From positions 372,001-436,000 of the forward strand of contig NZ_QJOW01000001.1 of NCBI RefSeq assembly GCF_009184545.1: a stretch of 64,000 bases of DNA. Reading direction: 5' to 3'. Source of the DNA: Halosegnis rubeus (lineage in GTDB: Archaea > Halobacteriota > Halobacteria > Halobacteriales > Haloarculaceae). The notes below the pieces were generated by a model, which was not told the origin of the DNA, did no database searches, and was given only the letters and a program-made list of their open reading frames with translations. A program made the translations under genes and the position numbers. Position 1 is the first letter of the stretch. Each line of letters opens with the position of its first letter. Positions 1-7,842 of the stretch are shown piece after piece.

Positions 1-310
1 GACGGCAAATCAGTTCCGCCCGGCCAGCTACACGGCAAGCGTCGGCGAGACGGTCGTGTGGGGAAATCCGAGTTCACGCGGCCACTCGGTCACTGCCTAC
101 GAGGACGGACTCCCTGAGGGTGCCGACTTCTTCGCCTCCGGCGGGGCCGACACCGAGTCGGCCGCCAGAGACGGCTTCTGGGGGAGCAGTCAGGGACGGC
201 TCGCCTCCGGCGACCTCTATGAACACACCTTCGAGGTCGCCGGCGAGTACCCGTACTTCTGTGTTCCTCACGAGGACGGCGGCATGGTTGCCACTGTCGT
301 CGTCGAATAA
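1..310 (+). CDS. Halocyanin (type 1 blue copper protein), C-terminal part
   Basis: The reading frame is open from base 2 and runs off the left edge, so the N-terminus (normally a signal or lipobox region) is missing. The visible 102 residues form a plastocyanin-like domain. Copper ligands are visible: a His in GHSV, then a Cys-x2-His-x4-Met cluster (FCVPHEDGGM) near the C-terminus. Halocyanins are membrane-attached one-electron carriers of the haloarchaeal respiratory chain. The frame ends in TAA and faces the eS1 gene convergently, 17 bases away. The family call is firm; the exact redox partner is unknown. Confidence 0.9.
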   Translation, partial: TANQFRPASYTASVGETVVWGNPSSRGHSVTAYEDGLPEGADFFASGGADTESAARDGFWGSSQGRLASGDLYEHTFEVAGEYPYFCVPHEDGGMVATVVVE

Positions 311-327
311 ACGGGGAGAGTTCGGGG

Positions 328-966
328 TTACTCGACGTCGACGTCGTCTTCGGCCACGTCGACCGAGGTGTCTTCCTCCTCTGCGACCTCGTCCGGGCGT
401 GCTTCGAGCGTGAGCTTCTGAATCTCGACGCGGCGAAGCGGGTAGATGGTCTTGGCCTCCGCATAGATGGCCGAGGAGAGTCGCCCCTCGACGATGCTGT
501 CGATAACCTCGTTGAACGTGTGTTCCTGTGCCGTTTCGCGGACGATGTCGGTCATCGTGCGGCGGATGGCACGCTCCTGGCTGTGGTCCGCCTTCTTGGT
601 AGTGAAGGCGACGGGCTGGATCTGGATGCGGTAGTCGTCGCTCGTGAGAATCGTCTCGAACGACTCGATCTTCGAGGAGCCGTGACGGACGAGCGAGCGC
701 AGGTAATCCCGCGTAAGCTCGTGTTCGACGAACTCCGTGTAGACGGCGTCCGAGCCGACGTCGGTGATGCGGAACGTCAGCTTCGTGTTGTTCTCGCTGG
801 CGTTGTCCTGCAGTTCGCCGAGGGTCGTCTCGATGGTTCGGTTGTAGAGCTGTTCTGGTTCGTCTGCGGTGGTCTCACCGAGTTCCGCCCGGTCGAACTG
901 CTCGGGGGCGATGACGGTGTACCACTTCTTTTCCTGACTCTGCTTGGATACGCTTCGGTCACTCAT
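328..966 (-). CDS. rps3ae: 30S ribosomal protein eS1 (S3Ae)
   Basis: A 212-residue protein of the archaeal/eukaryotic S3Ae family, a component of the small ribosomal subunit near the mRNA exit. The N-terminus MSDRSVSKQS, the core segment KWYTVIAPEQF and the acidic tail are typical of haloarchaeal members. It is the last gene of a tight minus-strand operon after uS15, a RecJ-like gene and pcc1. Its ATG lies inside the end of pcc1 (8-base overlap), which suggests translational coupling. Confidence 0.95.
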   Translation of the reverse strand: MSDRSVSKQSQEKKWYTVIAPEQFDRAELGETTADEPEQLYNRTIETTLGELQDNASENNTKLTFRITDVGSDAVYTEFVEHELTRDYLRSLVRHGSSKIESFETILTSDDYRIQIQPVAFTTKKADHSQERAIRRTMTDIVRETAQEHTFNEVIDSIVEGRLSSAIYAEAKTIYPLRRVEIQKLTLEARPDEVAEEEDTSVDVAEDDVDVE

Positions 967-1186
967 TGTTGGATATTGTGTCTGTAATCGTCTGGTCTGC
1001 TACTATCAGATTCCGCACGTAGTCGTCCGCCGACGTGCGAAGGCCGCCGGTCGTCTCGCGAGCGATAGTCGTCTCGACTACCTCGCCGTCGACCGTCGTC
1101 TCCATCTCGGTGGTGTTGTCCGGGTCCAGCGCCGCGGCCACCGCGGCCGCACGCTCGTGTGTCGTCCGGATTGTCGCGCGTTTCAT
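959..1186 (-). CDS. pcc1: KEOPS complex subunit Pcc1
   Basis: A 75-residue protein with the small Pcc1 fold. In archaea Pcc1 dimerises and joins Kae1, Bud32 and Cgi121 in the KEOPS complex, which makes N6-threonylcarbamoyladenosine at position 37 of ANN-decoding tRNAs. The alternation of an alanine-rich helix (ERAAAVAAALDPDN) with a charged beta segment and a final helix (DDYVRNLIVAD) fits the family. It overlaps the RecJ-like gene by 4 bases and eS1 by 8. Identification rests on pattern and on this position beside uS15 and eS1. Confidence 0.85.
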   Translation of the reverse strand: MKRATIRTTHERAAAVAAALDPDNTTEMETTVDGEVVETTIARETTGGLRTSADDYVRNLIVADQTITDTISNNE

Positions 1187-2310
1187 ACTGCGCGACGCAC
1201 CTCCGTCTCGGCGGTGGCGGCGTCGATTCCCTCGATGTAGCCGGTCGTCGTCCGTCCCGTCGCGGTCGCCTCCACCTGCTCGCCCACGCGCCGTGCGTGC
1301 TCGCCTGCGTGCTCACCCGACAGCGCCGCCCGCTCGCCATCGACGGCGAGCGCGAGCGACTCCGGTGATTGAAACGCCTGTGCGAGTCTGGCGACGGTCC
1401 CCAGCGGGGCCGTGCCCTCGACGCGAACCACGAACAGGCCACTGTGGCGGGCGGTCTCGCCGGCTCGCAGGCCGGTGTGAGCCGCCGTCGCGTGGTCGCG
1501 CCAGGTGGCGAGCGCCTCGTCGGCGTGGCTCGGTTCCTCGTCGGTGCGCGCGGCGTCGATAGCCAGCGCCACGCCGAGTCCGGGCCGGCGTCGAGCGCAG
1601 GCGTCGAGCACGTCGGCGTAGCCGCCCACCGTTGTGAACGGGCCACCGACGTGTGGACGCAGGACGCGTTCGACACGCTCTGCGGCGTGGGCGGGTGCGT
1701 CCTCGATTGCGCGGAGCGCGACCGCCGAGGCGATTCGCCGGTGGGTCTCCGAGTCGAGCGTCTCGGCGTCGAGACTACCGACCAGTGCCGCCGCGGTGTC
1801 ACGTGCGGCCGAGAAGTCGGCGTGGACGAGCGTCGAGTGGACGAGCCCATCGACGAGCGTCTCCGTGTCGCCGTCGACCGGCACCGCGAGACCGGGCCTG
1901 CGGTCGAGCTTTGCCGTCGCCGGCTCGTACAGCGGCGTGTTCTCGCCGGGCGTGTAGCCGGCCGCGACGGCTCCTGCGAGCGCGAGGATGGCGTCGGCGT
2001 CGGTCCCGATGTCGCCCGCGGCAGTGTAGGCCGTCGCCGACAGCGGCTCGTCGGTGAGCGTGATGTCGGCGTCGGCGTCGGCTCCCAGACACACAGTGAG
2101 GTCACCCTCCGTGACCGTGATGTCCGGAACCGTCCTGACAGAGGCGTGAAACGGGGTGTCGGTCGCGCGGAGCGCAGCCGCCAGCTGACCGAGCGCCGCG
2201 AGGGCGTCGCCGTCGGCGGTCGCCTGCAGCCGAACGAAGTCGGCGTCGCGACAGGCGGCCGCGAGGCTCTCGGCCGGGGCGGACTGTGCTGGACGACCGG
2301 ATGCTGTCAT
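1183..2310 (-). CDS. RecJ-like protein without DHH motif, probably non-catalytic
   Basis: A 375-residue alanine-rich acidic protein. The N-terminus resembles motif I of DHH phosphoesterases, with ADGDALAA at about residues 32-39, but the usual upstream His is Gln29. No Asp-His-His motif appears where it should; that segment reads GADADAD around residues 77-83. The rest looks like a DHHA1-type C-terminal half. Catalytic metal binding therefore seems lost. Non-catalytic RecJ relatives act as partners in archaeal replication complexes, but a role here is inference. The start follows directly after the uS15 stop with no spacer, and the end overlaps pcc1. Confidence 0.65.
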   Translation of the reverse strand: MTASGRPAQSAPAESLAAACRDADFVRLQATADGDALAALGQLAAALRATDTPFHASVRTVPDITVTEGDLTVCLGADADADITLTDEPLSATAYTAAGDIGTDADAILALAGAVAAGYTPGENTPLYEPATAKLDRRPGLAVPVDGDTETLVDGLVHSTLVHADFSAARDTAAALVGSLDAETLDSETHRRIASAVALRAIEDAPAHAAERVERVLRPHVGGPFTTVGGYADVLDACARRRPGLGVALAIDAARTDEEPSHADEALATWRDHATAAHTGLRAGETARHSGLFVVRVEGTAPLGTVARLAQAFQSPESLALAVDGERAALSGEHAGEHARRVGEQVEATATGRTTTGYIEGIDAATAETEVRRAV

Positions 2311-2775
2311 CTATTCGATGATTTCGACGGCGGCTTCATACGAGTACGTGAACTCCTCGTCGATTTCGTCGCCGCGGTAGTAGTCGATGAGGCGTCGGAT
2401 CTTCGACTCCGTGTTCTGGAGCGCGCGCTTGTTCTGGTAGTCGGTCTGGTTCTCGTCCATGTGGTCGCGCAGCCGGACCGCACGCGCCAGCAGATTCCGG
2501 AGGTCCTCGGGGACCTCGGGAGCGGCGTCGTGCTCGTCGAGAATCTCGCCGACCTTCTTGCCGGTGACGAGCTTCACGTCCGGGACGGGAACGCCCTGGA
2601 CACCCTCGTCGCGCAGCTTCATGCCAATCTGGGAGGGGTCGTCGCCCTGCTGGGCGAGTTCGACGACACGCTCCTCGACGGCGTCTGCGTCTACGTCACT
2701 CCACTCCGGGTTCTCGTCTGCCGTGGGCTTGTCCGAGCCGGATGAGCCACGACGGCGGGTATGCATTCGTGCCAT
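2311..2775 (-). CDS. rps15: 30S ribosomal protein uS15
   Basis: A 154-residue archaeal S15. The start MARMHTRRRGSSGSDKP is chosen because basic MHTRRRG starts are typical of archaeal S15, while a longer reading adds 22 unrelated residues. Core helices include DHMDENQTDYQNKRALQ and the SKIRRLIDYYRGDEI segment, which in the family contacts 16S rRNA helix 22. It is the first gene of the uS15, RecJ-like, Pcc1, eS1 operon. Confidence 0.95.
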   Translation of the reverse strand: MARMHTRRRGSSGSDKPTADENPEWSDVDADAVEERVVELAQQGDDPSQIGMKLRDEGVQGVPVPDVKLVTGKKVGEILDEHDAAPEVPEDLRNLLARAVRLRDHMDENQTDYQNKRALQNTESKIRRLIDYYRGDEIDEEFTYSYEAAVEIIE

Positions 2776-2943
2776 AGATTGATTGAACGAACACGAGCCG
2801 CTACAGCGAGGTCTACTCGCACGTCCGCAATCCCAAGCCACACAATCGGTGGCAGGTCGGATTTGCGGCTGTGCCGTTCCTACTACGTATTCTCCCGCTC
2901 GCGTACTTATGGGTTGTCACTCCCGTCTCTCCGGTTCGATGGG

Positions 2944-2949
2944 TTTATA
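2944..2949 (+). promoter_or_regulatory. TATA box for tRNA-Ala
   Basis: TTTATA lies 31-36 bases before the mature tRNA 5' end, the usual distance for an archaeal tRNA promoter with a short leader. The roughly 200 bases between uS15 and the tRNA hold no other gene; they must contain the uS15 operon promoter in the opposite direction, for which AT-rich candidates lie near 2888-2911. Confidence 0.55.
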
Positions 2950-2979
2950 CTCGAAAGCGGGATACGGTGGAGTGCACGC

Positions 2980-3051
2980 GGGCTTGTAGATCAGTGGTAG
3001 ATCGTTCCCTTGGCAGGGGAAAGGCCCAGGGTTCAAATCCCTGCAAGTCCA
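2980..3051 (+). tRNA. tRNA-Ala (anticodon GGC)
   Basis: A 72-base cloverleaf without intron. Acceptor strands GGGCTTG and CAAGTCC pair with a G3-U70 wobble, the alanine identity element. The anticodon stem TTCCC/GGGAA encloses loop TTGGCAG, giving anticodon GGC. The T arm is CAGGG-TTCAAAT-CCCTG and the discriminator is A. CCA is not encoded. Confidence 0.97.
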
Positions 3052-3091
3052 CTTCCTTCGCTCCGTCTTCGTCCGCGTAGCCGTAGCTTCC

Positions 3092-4420
3092 TCACTCGAA
3101 CGTCGCCACGATAGCGTCACCGAGCACGGATACCGCCCGGTCGATATCGGACTCGTCGATACACAGCGGCGGCGAGATGATGTTCTGGATGTCCGGCCGA
3201 CCGCCACCGAACAGGACCCCGTGTTCGCGGGCGTACTCGCGGGTCTCGGTGACGGGGTTGTCTCCCTCCTCGACCAGCGGGTCGACGAACGGCTTGCCGG
3301 TGTCGGGATCACGAAACTCGACGCCCCAGTGGAAGCCGCGCCCGTGTACGTCGGCGACGACGTCGTACTTCGATTCGAGGCCACGGAGCTGGTCTTCGAG
3401 CACGGGAGCCAGCTCTCGGACGTTGTCGAGGAGTCCGTTCTCGTACTCGTCCATCGCAGCGAGTCCCGCCGCACAGCCGAGCGGGTGGCCGGCGAACGTC
3501 TGCCCGACGGCAATGCCCTCCTCGCGGAAGTGGTCGCCCAGCGCGCCGGTGGCCACGACGCCGGCCAGCGGGACGTACGCGCTCGTGATGCCCTTTGCGA
3601 AGGTAATCATGTCCGGGCGGACGCCCTCGGTGCCGATGCCGAACCAGTCGCCACACCGCCCGAACCCCGTGATGACTTCGTCGGCCACGAGCAGGATGTC
3701 GTACTCGTCACAGAGCTCGCGGACGCGCTCGAAGTAGCCCGGCGGGGCCGGGTACGCACCGCTTGTCCCACCGATTGGCTCGGTAAGGAGCGCAGCGATG
3801 CTGTCTGGTCCCTCGTTCCGGATGACCCACTCCAGATGGTCGGCCGCCTGTTCGGCCAACGCCTCCGGAGAGTCGGCGTCGAAGCAGTCGGCGAGCGGTG
3901 GCATGAACCGGGCCGTCCCGGAAGTCGCGGCGTACCGTTCGACGGTCGCCCGCGTCGAGGGGTCGCCCGTGAGACTCGCCGCGCCGTAGGTGCCGCCGTG
4001 GTACGAGCGCCACCGGGTGAGCACCTTCGGGGCGTCCTGATACGAGCGCGCGAGCTGCATCGCCGCCTCATTCGCCTCGCTGCCGGAGACGGAAAAGAAG
4101 ACGCTGGCGTCATCGACTGGTGCGACCGAGGCGAGTCGCCCGGCCAACTCCGAGCGCGCGTCGTTGTGTTTCGAGGAGGAGACGTACGCTATGCGGTCGA
4201 GCTGGTCGCGGATGGCGGCGTTGATTCGCTCGTTGCCGTGGCCGGCGTTCACGCAGTAGAGCTGGGAGATGAAGTCGAGATACTCCTCGCCGTCTGCCGT
4301 CTCGATGTACGCGCCGTCGCCGCCGGTCACGTCCAACGTCTCGGCGTCCGGCGAGTGCCAGTGTGGTATCGTTCGGTCCTTGGGGCCGGGCGAGACGGGG
4401 GTTCGGTTCGGTTGGGACAT
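3092..4420 (-). CDS. Class III (PLP-dependent) aminotransferase
   Basis: A 442-residue fold-type I aminotransferase of the GABA/omega-amino acid subgroup. Visible elements are SGSEANEAA (cofactor phosphate binding), the Asp of LLVADEVITGFGR (about 247) that contacts the PLP ring nitrogen, and the Schiff-base Lys in TFAKGITSAY (about 276). I prefer the ATG at 4420 over a GTG two codons upstream because CTTATCAC at about 4444-4451 is a well-placed TATA box for a leaderless start. The substrate cannot be read from sequence; class III enzymes of this type often use omega-amino acids with pyruvate or 2-oxoglutarate. Confidence 0.9.
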   Translation of the reverse strand: MSQPNRTPVSPGPKDRTIPHWHSPDAETLDVTGGDGAYIETADGEEYLDFISQLYCVNAGHGNERINAAIRDQLDRIAYVSSSKHNDARSELAGRLASVAPVDDASVFFSVSGSEANEAAMQLARSYQDAPKVLTRWRSYHGGTYGAASLTGDPSTRATVERYAATSGTARFMPPLADCFDADSPEALAEQAADHLEWVIRNEGPDSIAALLTEPIGGTSGAYPAPPGYFERVRELCDEYDILLVADEVITGFGRCGDWFGIGTEGVRPDMITFAKGITSAYVPLAGVVATGALGDHFREEGIAVGQTFAGHPLGCAAGLAAMDEYENGLLDNVRELAPVLEDQLRGLESKYDVVADVHGRGFHWGVEFRDPDTGKPFVDPLVEEGDNPVTETREYAREHGVLFGGGRPDIQNIISPPLCIDESDIDRAVSVLGDAIVATFE

Positions 4421-4489
4421 GTACACGAGCTATGCAGTCTCGTGTGATAAGTGCTGGCACGGGACGTATTCGTCGGTCGGTGGAGCGGT

Positions 4490-5293
4490 CTACGCTACTC
4501 CCCGTTGCTCGATGAACGCGCGAATCTCGCCGACGGCGGCGTCGAACTTGTCACGGACGACGGTGTGGCCCGCACCGTCGACGTGGACGAGACTGCCGTC
4601 CAGCGGCTCGGCACGGCGGCGCTCCGTCTGACGCACGCTGTCGTCCGCGTCTGCCTTCAGGACGAGCGTCGGACAGTCGATATCGGAAAACGCCTCCGAG
4701 GTGACGGGGTAGCCGGCGCGTGCGAGGTGTTCGATGCGCGGGTCACACTCCCCCTGTGCGACCGCACAGCGGCGGGCCTGTTCGCCCTCGCCGTCAAGCG
4801 CGCCACTCCGTTCAGCGAGCGACTGTCCGCGCCACTCGTAGACGCGCTCGCGGACAAACCGCCGTCGCTCGTCGGCGGCCATCGGCGGCTCCGAGTCAGC
4901 AAAGCGCGCAGGGTCCTCCAGTACGAGCGCGTCGAGGTCGGTCCCGGTCGCGAGCCACGCGGCGGTCGCGGCTCCCATCGAGTGGCCGTAGACGGCCGGA
5001 GAGTCGAGTCCGAGCGCGGCGATGACACCGCGCATGTCGGCGACGCGGTCGGTCATCCCATAGCCCGTCGCGGGGGCGTCGGTGTGGCCGTGCCCGCGGG
5101 CGTCGTACGCGTGAACAGTGAACTGCTCGGCGAGTGCGTCGACGACAGGTCGCCGACAGCGGGCGCTCTCGTAGAAGCCGTGAGCGAAAAGCAGCGGCAG
5201 GCCGGTGCCCGTCCGGTAGGTGCGGACGGTGATACCGTTCGCCCGGACGGTGTCGGTGGTCCAGCCGTCGGGGAGTCGGAGCGGACGGCGCAC
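4490..5293 (-). CDS. Alpha/beta hydrolase
   Basis: A 267-residue cytoplasmic alpha/beta-hydrolase. The nucleophile elbow GHSMG places Ser at 105, HGFYES around 38-43 forms the oxyanion region, Asp215 or 217 follows the LVLKADADD strand, and His243 is in GAGHTV, completing the triad. Residues 120-200 form a variable charged lid. It lies 2 bases after the RHH protein gene and is probably co-transcribed with it. The substrate is unknown. Confidence 0.88.
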   Translation of the reverse strand: MRRPLRLPDGWTTDTVRANGITVRTYRTGTGLPLLFAHGFYESARCRRPVVDALAEQFTVHAYDARGHGHTDAPATGYGMTDRVADMRGVIAALGLDSPAVYGHSMGAATAAWLATGTDLDALVLEDPARFADSEPPMAADERRRFVRERVYEWRGQSLAERSGALDGEGEQARRCAVAQGECDPRIEHLARAGYPVTSEAFSDIDCPTLVLKADADDSVRQTERRRAEPLDGSLVHVDGAGHTVVRDKFDAAVGEIRAFIEQRGVA

Positions 5294-5295
5294 CC

Positions 5296-5538
5296 TCAGA
5301 GGGTGTACTCGTCTTCCGGGTCGGTGTCGGCGGCGGGGTCGTGTTGGTCGTCGGTCGCCTGTGTGAACAGGTCTTCGCCCGGTTCGCGACCGGTGTCTTC
5401 GTCCACGTCGAAGGCCGTCAGCCCGAGGGTGAGCAGTTCCTCGATTGCCTCGTCGCGGTTGATGAACTCGCCTTGATTGACGAATCGGTCGATTTCCGAG
5501 TCGATGCGGTCGGGGAGGTCGATACGGACTTCGGACAT
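5296..5538 (-). CDS. Ribbon-helix-helix (CopG-like) protein
   Basis: An 80-residue protein. The first 45 residues match a ribbon-helix-helix DNA-binding fold: strand VRIDLPDRI, helix SEIDRFVNQG, turn EFINRDEA, helix IEELLTLGLTAF. An acidic disordered tail follows. It is encoded directly upstream of the hydrolase gene on the same strand and could regulate that pair. No toxin-like partner is adjacent, so I do not call it an antitoxin. Confidence 0.75.
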   Translation of the reverse strand: MSEVRIDLPDRIDSEIDRFVNQGEFINRDEAIEELLTLGLTAFDVDEDTGREPGEDLFTQATDDQHDPAADTDPEDEYTL

Positions 5539-5582
5539 ATCTCTACTCGGTGTGTCGACCTTTTGAATCTACCGCGAGGACT

Positions 5583-5687
5583 CTACTCGTCGCGTTCGTT
5601 GCCGCGCTCCCAGACGCTCTCGACGCTGTCTCCATTCGGTGCTGTGTGGCTGATCTCCTTCAGGCTCTTCCGTTCCTGGTCGTTCAT
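5583..5687 (-). CDS. Candidate 34-residue small protein
   Basis: An ATG-initiated frame encodes 34 residues starting MNDQERKSLKEI and ending ERDE. Nearly every third codon position is G or C, as in real genes of this window, and the product is hydrophilic and acidic. A TATA-like GTAGATAC lies about 26 bases upstream (5709-5717), fitting leaderless transcription. It occupies the otherwise empty stretch between the RHH gene and the aminotransferase. I do not recognise the family. Confidence 0.5.
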   Translation of the reverse strand: MNDQERKSLKEISHTAPNGDSVESVWERGNERDE

Positions 5688-5771
5688 CGTGTTACACTGT
5701 GACCCGCCGTATCTACTTGAACGTTCGTACAATTCTGGTATTACTATTTATACCATTCTAAGAATATAAGG

Positions 5772-6923
5772 TCACTCGAGAAATCGCTCGATGCGGTCCA
5801 TGGCCGTGCGAAGGTCGTCCATCGAGGACGCGTACGACATCCGGAGGTGGCCCTCCCCGCCGGTGCCGAAGGCGTCGCCCGGCACGACGGCGACCTGCTC
5901 TTCTTGCAGGAGCGTCTCGGCGAACTCGCCGGCGTCGGGCCACGGCGACTCGGGGAAGACGTAGAACGCGCCCGTCGCCTCGAAGCAGTCGATGCCCATC
6001 TCGTCGAGGCGGGCGAGCACGAAGTTGCGCCGGCGGTCGTACTGCGTGCACATCTCCTCCACGTCGGAGCCGCAGTTGTCGAGCGCCTCGATGGCCGCGT
6101 GCTGGGCGGTCGTCGGAGCCGACAGCATCGAGTACTGGTGGATGCGGTTGATAGAGTCGATGACGTGTGGCGGCGCGAGCGCGTAGCCGAGCCGCAGCCC
6201 CGTCATCGCGTACGCCTTCGAGAAGCCGTTGAAGACGACGGTCCGCTCGCGCATCCCCGGCAGGGTCGCGATGGAGGTGTGGTCCCCCTCGTAGGTGAGC
6301 GCGGCGTATATCTCGTCAGCCATGACGGCGATGTCGTGCTCGCGACAGAACGCCGCCACCTCTCGGAGCTCGTCTTCCGTCATGGTCGCGCCGGTCGGGT
6401 TGTTCGGATAACAGTAGATTAAGAGTTCGGCGTCCTGTGCGCCCGCGGCCTCCAGCCGCTCGCGCGTGAGGACGAACTCGTCTTCGGCACGGGTCTCCAC
6501 CGGGAGCGGTTCGCCGCCGGCAAACCGGACGCCCGGCTCGTAGGAGACGTACGCCGGCTGTGCGATGGCGACGCTATCGCCCGGATTCACGAGCGCACGG
6601 AAGGTGGCGTCGATTGCCTCACTCGCCCCCGCCGTGACGATAATCTCCTCGCCGGGGTCGTACTCGAGGCCGTACCGGGTGACGTGGTCGGCGATGCGCT
6701 CGCGGAGTTCGACCATCCCCTTGTTGGCGGTGTACGAGGTCTGCCCGCGCTGGAGCGAGTCGATAGCGGCCTCGCGCGCCCGGTACGGCGTCGCGAAGTC
6801 CGGCTCGCCGACGCCCAGCGAGACGACGTCGTCCATCTCGGCGGCCACCTCGAAGAAGCGACGAATCCCCGACTCGGGAACCGACGCGACCCGGTCTGAC
6901 GGTTGGAGGGGTGTCTCGCTCAT
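5772..6923 (-). CDS. Class I/II PLP-dependent aminotransferase (AspC-like)
   Basis: A 383-residue aminotransferase of fold type I. Recognisable parts are YTANKGM, TAGASEAID, YPNNPTG (about 172-178), MADEIY and the PLP-binding Lys236 in FNGFSKAYAMTGLRLGY. The length is normal. Archaeal members act on aspartate or aromatic amino acids with 2-oxoglutarate. Its start overlaps the end of the Lrp-family gene by 4 bases, so the regulator and enzyme are translated from one transcript, with the regulator first. This order suggests that the regulator senses the amino acid handled by the enzyme; the actual substrate is inference. Confidence 0.9.
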   Translation of the reverse strand: MSETPLQPSDRVASVPESGIRRFFEVAAEMDDVVSLGVGEPDFATPYRAREAAIDSLQRGQTSYTANKGMVELRERIADHVTRYGLEYDPGEEIIVTAGASEAIDATFRALVNPGDSVAIAQPAYVSYEPGVRFAGGEPLPVETRAEDEFVLTRERLEAAGAQDAELLIYCYPNNPTGATMTEDELREVAAFCREHDIAVMADEIYAALTYEGDHTSIATLPGMRERTVVFNGFSKAYAMTGLRLGYALAPPHVIDSINRIHQYSMLSAPTTAQHAAIEALDNCGSDVEEMCTQYDRRRNFVLARLDEMGIDCFEATGAFYVFPESPWPDAGEFAETLLQEEQVAVVPGDAFGTGGEGHLRMSYASSMDDLRTAMDRIERFLE

Positions 6924-7408
6924 GGGGAGTAGCTGATGCGCTCATCACCCTCCTCGGCGTCGAACCGGTGGTTCGACTCCTTGTACGTCTCCATCACGTA
7001 GTGGGTAACCGTCTGTGTGATCTCGGGTAGCGGGGCGACTTTTTCCGAGACGAACCGCGACACCTCGCCCATGGAGTCGGCCTCGACGTCGAGCGCGAAG
7101 TCGTAGTCGCCGGACATGAGCCGGAGCGAGGCGACCTCGGGAAAGCCCGCGAGCCGCTTGGCGATGTCGCCGTAGGAGGTCTCGCGGTCGAGGGTGACGT
7201 TACACTCCACGTGTGCGCGTACCGGCTCGTCGTCGAGCTTCGCCGGGTCGACGACGGCCGTGTAGCCGGCGACGACGCCGTCGGCTTCCAGCGCGGCAAT
7301 CGTCTCCTCGACGACGGACTCATCGAGACCAGTCATCCGCGCGAGGTCGGCGGTCGTGTAGCGGGCGTTCTCCCGCAAGAGATCGAGTACTGCGGCACGC
7401 TCGTCCAT
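6920..7408 (-). CDS. Lrp/AsnC family transcription regulator
   Basis: A 162-residue regulator. Residues 1-60 form a winged helix-turn-helix (DLLRENARYTTADLARMTGLDESVVEETIAALEADG), and the rest an RAM/AsnC ligand-binding domain (YGDIAKRLAGFPEVASLRLMSGDYDFALDVEA). Such proteins form octamers that bind amino acids. It heads a two-gene transcript with the class I aminotransferase. A weak TATA-like GGTTAACC is about 25 bases before the ATG. Confidence 0.92.
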   Translation of the reverse strand: MDERAAVLDLLRENARYTTADLARMTGLDESVVEETIAALEADGVVAGYTAVVDPAKLDDEPVRAHVECNVTLDRETSYGDIAKRLAGFPEVASLRLMSGDYDFALDVEADSMGEVSRFVSEKVAPLPEITQTVTHYVMETYKESNHRFDAEEGDERISYSP

Positions 7409-7567
7409 ACGCCGACGCGGACCAGCGTCCGGTTAACCCTTGCGTCGCCGACAGGCGTTACCCCGCGTCTTTCCACATCCCCGCTGTTGGGCTTATGTCA
7501 ATAAATACCATACAGTGTTATATTATCTCACGATATTCTTATTATGGTCCCCCGTATCCCAGCAGGT

Positions 7568-7756
7568 ATGCACACGCATGCGCTGGAGACCGCGGTGACG
7601 CTCTACGAGAGTGACACGTACACGCTGTCAATGGCTGCACAACAGGCCGGCGTCGAGGAGTCCCGGCTCGTGGACTGTCTCGCCCGCCGTGGCATCGACA
7701 CCACCGGCGCTGTCCCCGAGGACGTCAAGGCCGCCGGCCGCGCAGCCGCAGACTGA
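7568..7756 (+). CDS. UPF0175-like small helix-turn-helix protein
   Basis: A 62-residue protein beginning MHTHALETAVTLYESDTYTLSMAAQQAGV. The pattern of a helix, a short turn, then MAAQQAGVEESRLVDCLARRGI resembles UPF0175-type proteins with a small HTH. The ATG at 7568 is preferred over one at 7544 because CTTATTAT at about 7535-7542 is a good TATA box for a leaderless start. The 100 bases before it are markedly AT-rich for this genome. Function is unknown. Confidence 0.6.
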   Translation: MHTHALETAVTLYESDTYTLSMAAQQAGVEESRLVDCLARRGIDTTGAVPEDVKAAGRAAAD

Positions 7757-7842
7757 CGCCGCTGACGCTCCGGCCCCTCCGCCGCCAGCTCCCGCTCGCC
7801 GGTCCAGCCCTCTCTGTCGAAAAACACCGCCGTCTGTGCCGC

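Noticed and set aside
1369-2745. Long open frame of 458 codons on the plus strand
   Set aside because: It is antisense to the RecJ-like and uS15 genes. High GC removes stops from opposite frames; the product is Arg/Gly/Val-rich, not acidic as real proteins here, and has no motif.
5296-5538. Antitoxin call for the RHH protein
   Set aside because: The neighbouring gene is an alpha/beta hydrolase, not a toxin family, so only a DNA-binding role is supported.
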